Both the position numbers and the translations under genes were made by a program. A DNA stretch of 64,000 nt from Psococerastis gibbosa. Lineage: Eukaryota > Arthropoda > Insecta > Psocodea > Psocidae. Shown piece after piece: positions 60,335 to 64,000 of this stretch (positions are counted from its first letter, which is position 1; each line of letters begins with the position of its first letter). The DNA is taken from contig OZ020489.1 in NCBI GenBank assembly GCA_963971405.1, positions 44,904,510 to 44,968,509 on the forward strand, written 5' to 3'. The notes under the pieces are model-generated. The model saw only the letters and a list, made by a program, of their open reading frames with translations. It was not told where the DNA came from and did not search any database.

Positions 60335-63300
60335 CTAAAGATTTAGCTTGTTCGGTGCCTTAACCATCCTTTTAGAACGGCGTGGAGTGGGTGTGACGTG
60401 CGTGTCCAATGGCACACTTGATGGGCGAACCCTTGGTGAAGAGACTTGAAGCTGGATGTCGGAAGGGACACACGCCTCTGATGCACCGTTCGCCGTAGAC
60501 GGTCTACTGCCTCTCTGTGGGGTCTCGGTGTGTAAGTCCAGCATGTCTTCCACCGTTGACGGTCCACCTCCATTCTGCGGGGTGGGTATTTCCACTGGAG
60601 ACTGCTTTGCTTCACTGATGGGTGCGGGCACTGCTGGCAGAGCAGGTTGAACCCTAGAGCCAACCCTACGAAGCTGTTCCGTATGCCGACGCTGAAGCTC
60701 TCCATCGACGAGTACTGTATAATGTAGGTCACCATCTTTAGCCACAACAGTCCCAATTTTCCACTTGTGAAGAGGGTTAGAATATGATCTAATGGCAACT
60801 GTTTCGCCTTCGTCAAATGTAGGTGTGCGAAGTGGTAAATCTTCACTTTTCCTATGCTGCTGCTCTGATAGCGAGGAAAGCAATGTTCGTGGCTCTCTCT
60901 GTAAAAAGCGCATACTAGGACTTTCATTGGTAGTGGTATTTGGTGCTCGCCGATATGCTGACAAAAAAGTTTGTAATTTTTCTTCAGCTGATCCCGAAGT
61001 AAACTGTAAGGTTCGCAAGCATAGCTTCACTGCTCCCACCATTCTCTCGGCCTGTCCGTTTGTTGCAGCATGGTATGGAGCGATTGTACGATGGTGGATA
61101 TTTAAGTGCTTTAAATATTCTTGGAACTGATAACACGTAAATGTAGACTGGTTATCGGACACGAGGACTTTGGGCAATCCGTAACGAGCAAATAGTTTTC
61201 GGAGACAAGAAATCACGGTCTCAGATGTCATATTATTCGTAATACATATCTCAGGCCACTTTGAGTATGAATCAACTACCACAAAGTAGTAGTTTTTCCC
61301 ATATTCAGCAAAATCTATGTGAATGCGTTCCCATGGCGACTTTGGGTCTTCCCAGTGGTGTGTATCTACAGGTGGTGGGCGGCCTTTATGTAGTATGCAC
61401 GATGTGCAGTTGCGACACAAATCTTCAATATCGGCGTCTAAGCCTTTCCAGAAAACGTAAGACCGAGCAAGTCCCTTCATTCGCACAATTCCTAAATGAC
61501 CGGCGTGAAGTTCTGTAAGCACTAATTGACGTAATTTCATTGGTATAAAAACACGTAGCCCTTTGAGGACACACCCACTTTGTAATGTATATAGTCCATC
61601 TAAATCTTTGCCCAAAGATTCACCTGTTCGTAATTTCTGTAATAAGGTAAGGCCTTCCGAATCTCTTGCCGTCTCCTTCGCAATAAGATTCGCACTTATA
61701 GGGATCGTCGCCATATGATTGATTTGGATACGCTCGCTGGCACTGTATTCACTATCTTTCTGGAAGAGTTCTCTTGAGTGCCGAGGGAGCCTGGACAGGA
61801 AGTCAGCGTTGCTATGCTCTTCTGATTTTCGGTATTTGATATCAAAGACATAGTCTTGTAAAAAGAGGGCATAGTGTAGCAACCTTGTAGCACATAAAGC
61901 TGGTAAGTTCTTCCGGTGCTGTCCGAAGATATGTAGTAAGGGCTTATGATCCGTGTACAACGTAAATGTGCGCCCTATTAGGTAGGGATACAGCTTTTCA
62001 ATAGCCCATTTAATGGCGAGGGCCTCCTTGTCGATTTGAGAATATCTTTCTTGTGTAGACGTCAGGCATTTATGGAGGTACACAATTGGCCGCTCTGATC
62101 CATCGGGGTACAAATGTGATAGCACAGCACCAAGTGCCCATGGTGAACTGTCAGTAGCCAAAATAACAGGTAGTTTGGGCTGGTAGGGTACTAAGACCCG
62201 TGAAGACGTTAATTCTTCCTTAAGTGAATTGAAAGCCCTTTTGTGAAATGCAGTCCATTTGAACCTCGCATTTTTTCGAGTAAGGGCGTATAAAGGAGCG
62301 GCCAAGGTCCCTAAGTTAGGTACATACCGCGAATAAAATGATATCATGCCCATAAAACTTTTCAGTTCGTCCGCTGACTTTGGGTCGGGTAGCTGCTTAA
62401 TTTCTGCCACGCTTTCCTTTGGGGGTTGGATACCATCTGCAGATATAACATGGCCAAGGTATTGGACTCTTGGAACAAAAAATTCACATTTTTCAATATT
62501 AATACGAAGACCGTTATTTTGTAGTTTACCCAGTAACATACACAAATTTGAATGTAATTCATCATAGGTTTCAGCAGCCAGGAGTAGATCGTCATAGAAG
62601 CATGCAAGTTTGGGAATATCTTTTGTAACTCGTTCAATGAACTTTGTCCAAATTACTGGGGCCGATGCCACCCCAAAAAGAAGACGTGTAGGTTGTAGTA
62701 AACCAAGCATTGTATTAATTGTTAATGACTTCGCTGAATTTTCATCTAGCGGCAAGGTAAAAAATGCCTTTCGTATGTCTAGACGAGCAAATATTTTGCC
62801 CCCGTGGATGTATGAAAGTAATTCTTCAAAACGAGGAAGTGGCCATGTGGGCACTTTTAAATGTTTATTAACTGTGCAAGAAAAATCGGCGCACACACGT
62901 ACCTTTCGCCCTTGATCCTGAATAACGGGCACAATTGGTGTCGCCCATTCTGAGTGATCAACAGGTTTCAATATTCCGTCAGTTATCATCGACTTGAGTT
63001 CTTGTTCGACGAGCCCACGTAAGGCATATGGCACCGTTCGAGGCTTGCAAAATACAGGCGAAGCATTATCTTTAAATTCTAATGAAACAGTAGTGTTGGC
63101 TTGACCAATTCCATCTTGGAATACTTGTGAAAACTGTAACTTCAACATATCAACACGTTGTTGAATTGACATGTTAGTACGAATGTGATGCACTTGATTA
63201 AATAATTGAAGTTCCTGCAACCATTGTCTTCCCAATAATGGCACGAAATTATTGTCGACTACATATAGTGGCAATCGAAGCGTTTTTTCTTTAAATTGTA

Positions 63301-64000
63301 CTGTAACTTCCGCATATCCAAGAGGTACAATTGTAGTGTAACCTCCGTATGTTGCAAAGGTTTCTGTGGTAGGTAGTAATACCGGCCTAGTTTTAAAGGC
63401 TCGATATATACGTTCCGGTACTAAGGTAACTCCAGCCCCGGAATCTAATTCAAAATCTACCATGCTTCCGTTGACTCTGATTTGCATACGCCAAGGAGCT
63501 GCAGATTTGGAGCCAATTAGCCCAACCTGGTTGATGGTTTGTTTCTTTTTGTAGCAGACAGCCTCTACATGTTGGCGGATCCCACAAAAGGTGCATTGTA
63601 AACTGTCTTTGATACGACATTGATTAGACTTATGCCCAGGCTTGGAACAGGCCATACAGATTATCTTATTCTTCGGGTGCTTCTCAGTGAATTTTGGCTT
63701 TTGTTTCACTACGTTAACGTATTGGCCATCATCCATGGAGCTATCACTGTCCATTATGGCCATTTTGTGTAGCTGGTCTTGTCTGTTTACAGCATTGACA
63801 GACTGTGTAGTGTAGTGTGTAGTACTAGCACTTGTTAGCAATTTTGCCGCAGAAGTTTCTGCTTTCTCGATGGCCTGAGCTTTACTGTAGACGTCGTTCA
63901 GTGTAGCCGTATCCGGCATAACGAATATTTGGTCAAGCATTGACCTAGATTGTAGACCTGCTACAAATATGTCCTTCAATACCACTTCGTAGACAATTTT
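60335..64000 (-). CDS. Ty3/Gypsy gag-pol polyprotein, apparently intact, partial at window edge
   Basis: Uninterrupted 1,216+ codon frame running off the right edge. Positions counted from codon at 63985: gag end 1-100; two zinc knuckles CMACSKPGHKSNQC and CTFCGIRQHVEAVC (110-144); aspartic protease DSGAGVT (181); RT ARLDIRKAFF (~400) and FYDDLL catalytic site (464); RNase H TDSSPWALGAVLS (~611) and TDHKPLL; integrase HHCC zinc (H827 to C861), DDE core HIDFAEY (D~891), SDNQSTF (D~945), NGQAE (E~980). Class I element; copies via RNA and integrates with its own integrase. gag and pol are in one frame. The stop TAG overlaps the polypurine tract. No stops or frameshifts, so a young copy. Confidence 0.93.
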   Translation of the reverse strand, partial: KIVYEVVLKDIFVAGLQSRSMLDQIFVMPDTATLNDVYSKAQAIEKAETSAAKLLTSASTTHYTTQSVNAVNRQDQLHKMAIMDSDSSMDDGQYVNVVKQKPKFTEKHPKNKIICMACSKPGHKSNQCRIKDSLQCTFCGIRQHVEAVCYKKKQTINQVGLIGSKSAAPWRMQIRVNGSMVDFELDSGAGVTLVPERIYRAFKTRPVLLPTTETFATYGGYTTIVPLGYAEVTVQFKEKTLRLPLYVVDNNFVPLLGRQWLQELQLFNQVHHIRTNMSIQQRVDMLKLQFSQVFQDGIGQANTTVSLEFKDNASPVFCKPRTVPYALRGLVEQELKSMITDGILKPVDHSEWATPIVPVIQDQGRKVRVCADFSCTVNKHLKVPTWPLPRFEELLSYIHGGKIFARLDIRKAFFTLPLDENSAKSLTINTMLGLLQPTRLLFGVASAPVIWTKFIERVTKDIPKLACFYDDLLLAAETYDELHSNLCMLLGKLQNNGLRINIEKCEFFVPRVQYLGHVISADGIQPPKESVAEIKQLPDPKSADELKSFMGMISFYSRYVPNLGTLAAPLYALTRKNARFKWTAFHKRAFNSLKEELTSSRVLVPYQPKLPVILATDSSPWALGAVLSHLYPDGSERPIVYLHKCLTSTQERYSQIDKEALAIKWAIEKLYPYLIGRTFTLYTDHKPLLHIFGQHRKNLPALCATRLLHYALFLQDYVFDIKYRKSEEHSNADFLSRLPRHSRELFQKDSEYSASERIQINHMATIPISANLIAKETARDSEGLTLLQKLRTGESLGKDLDGLYTLQSGCVLKGLRVFIPMKLRQLVLTELHAGHLGIVRMKGLARSYVFWKGLDADIEDLCRNCTSCILHKGRPPPVDTHHWEDPKSPWERIHIDFAEYGKNYYFVVVDSYSKWPEICITNNMTSETVISCLRKLFARYGLPKVLVSDNQSTFTCYQFQEYLKHLNIHHRTIAPYHAATNGQAERMVGAVKLCLRTLQFTSGSAEEKLQTFLSAYRRAPNTTTNESPSMRFLQREPRTLLSSLSEQQHRKSEDLPLRTPTFDEGETVAIRSYSNPLHKWKIGTVVAKDGDLHYTVLVDGELQRRHTEQLRRVGSRVQPALPAVPAPISEAKQSPVEIPTPQNGGGPSTVEDMLDLHTETPQRGSRPSTANGASEACVPSDIQLQVSSPRVRPSSVPLDTHVTPTPRRSKRMVKAPNKLNL

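Overview
This window is AT-rich animal nuclear DNA, most likely from an arthropod. It has spliced genes with GT-AG introns and a dense mix of LINEs (RTE, Jockey-like and RNase H-bearing I-like), Penelope-like elements (PLEs), mariner, THAP/DDE (ISL2EU-like) and hAT-like transposons, tRNA-derived SINEs and Ty3/Gypsy LTR elements. Nothing bacterial or viral is present. I cannot name the species.

271-23912, minus strand: one large host gene can be traced through 15 exons. All 14 introns are phase-consistent and give 1,525 uninterrupted codons. Exon 1 encodes a low-complexity S/T/K-rich repeat region followed by an EXD2/WRN-type DEDDy 3'-5' exonuclease domain. Exons 2-7 form a linker, including four tandem repeats of about 45 residues. 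Exons 8-15 encode an Upf1-like SF1 helicase core of the MOV10/Armitage/SDE3 type. The exon with motif VI and the C-terminus lies beyond the left edge. An exonuclease and a MOV10-like helicase in one polypeptide is the most interesting thing here; I know of no described protein of this design. Its introns hold an RTE LINE, a fold-back mariner, PLE and SINE copies, and a 2.15-kb inverted-repeat element.

24-31.8 kb: fold-back and nested C/G-tract MITE-like elements, then a degenerate Jockey-like LINE (minus) with a zinc-knuckle ORF1 and an endonuclease/RT ORF2. 31.8-41.5 kb: a nested mosaic. An I-like LINE carrying a 276-bp LINE insertion with a 10-bp target duplication is followed by a second RTE split by a head-to-head PLE. 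A 2,139-bp segment spanning these junctions is then tandemly duplicated with a 9-bp filler. 41.5-50 kb: fold-back elements, more PLE palindromes, SINEs and LINE pieces, one with a continuous RT domain.

51-54 kb: a two-exon THAP + DDE transposase, truncated at its C-terminus. 57-60 kb: a repeat cluster, a C2H2 zinc-finger ORF with an in-frame stop, and the 5' LTR plus gag of a truncated Gypsy-like element with minisatellites. 60.3-64 kb: a long, apparently intact Ty3/Gypsy gag-pol ORF (minus) that continues past the right edge. Apart from the exonuclease-helicase gene and possibly the zinc-finger exon, all recognised coding sequence is from mobile elements.
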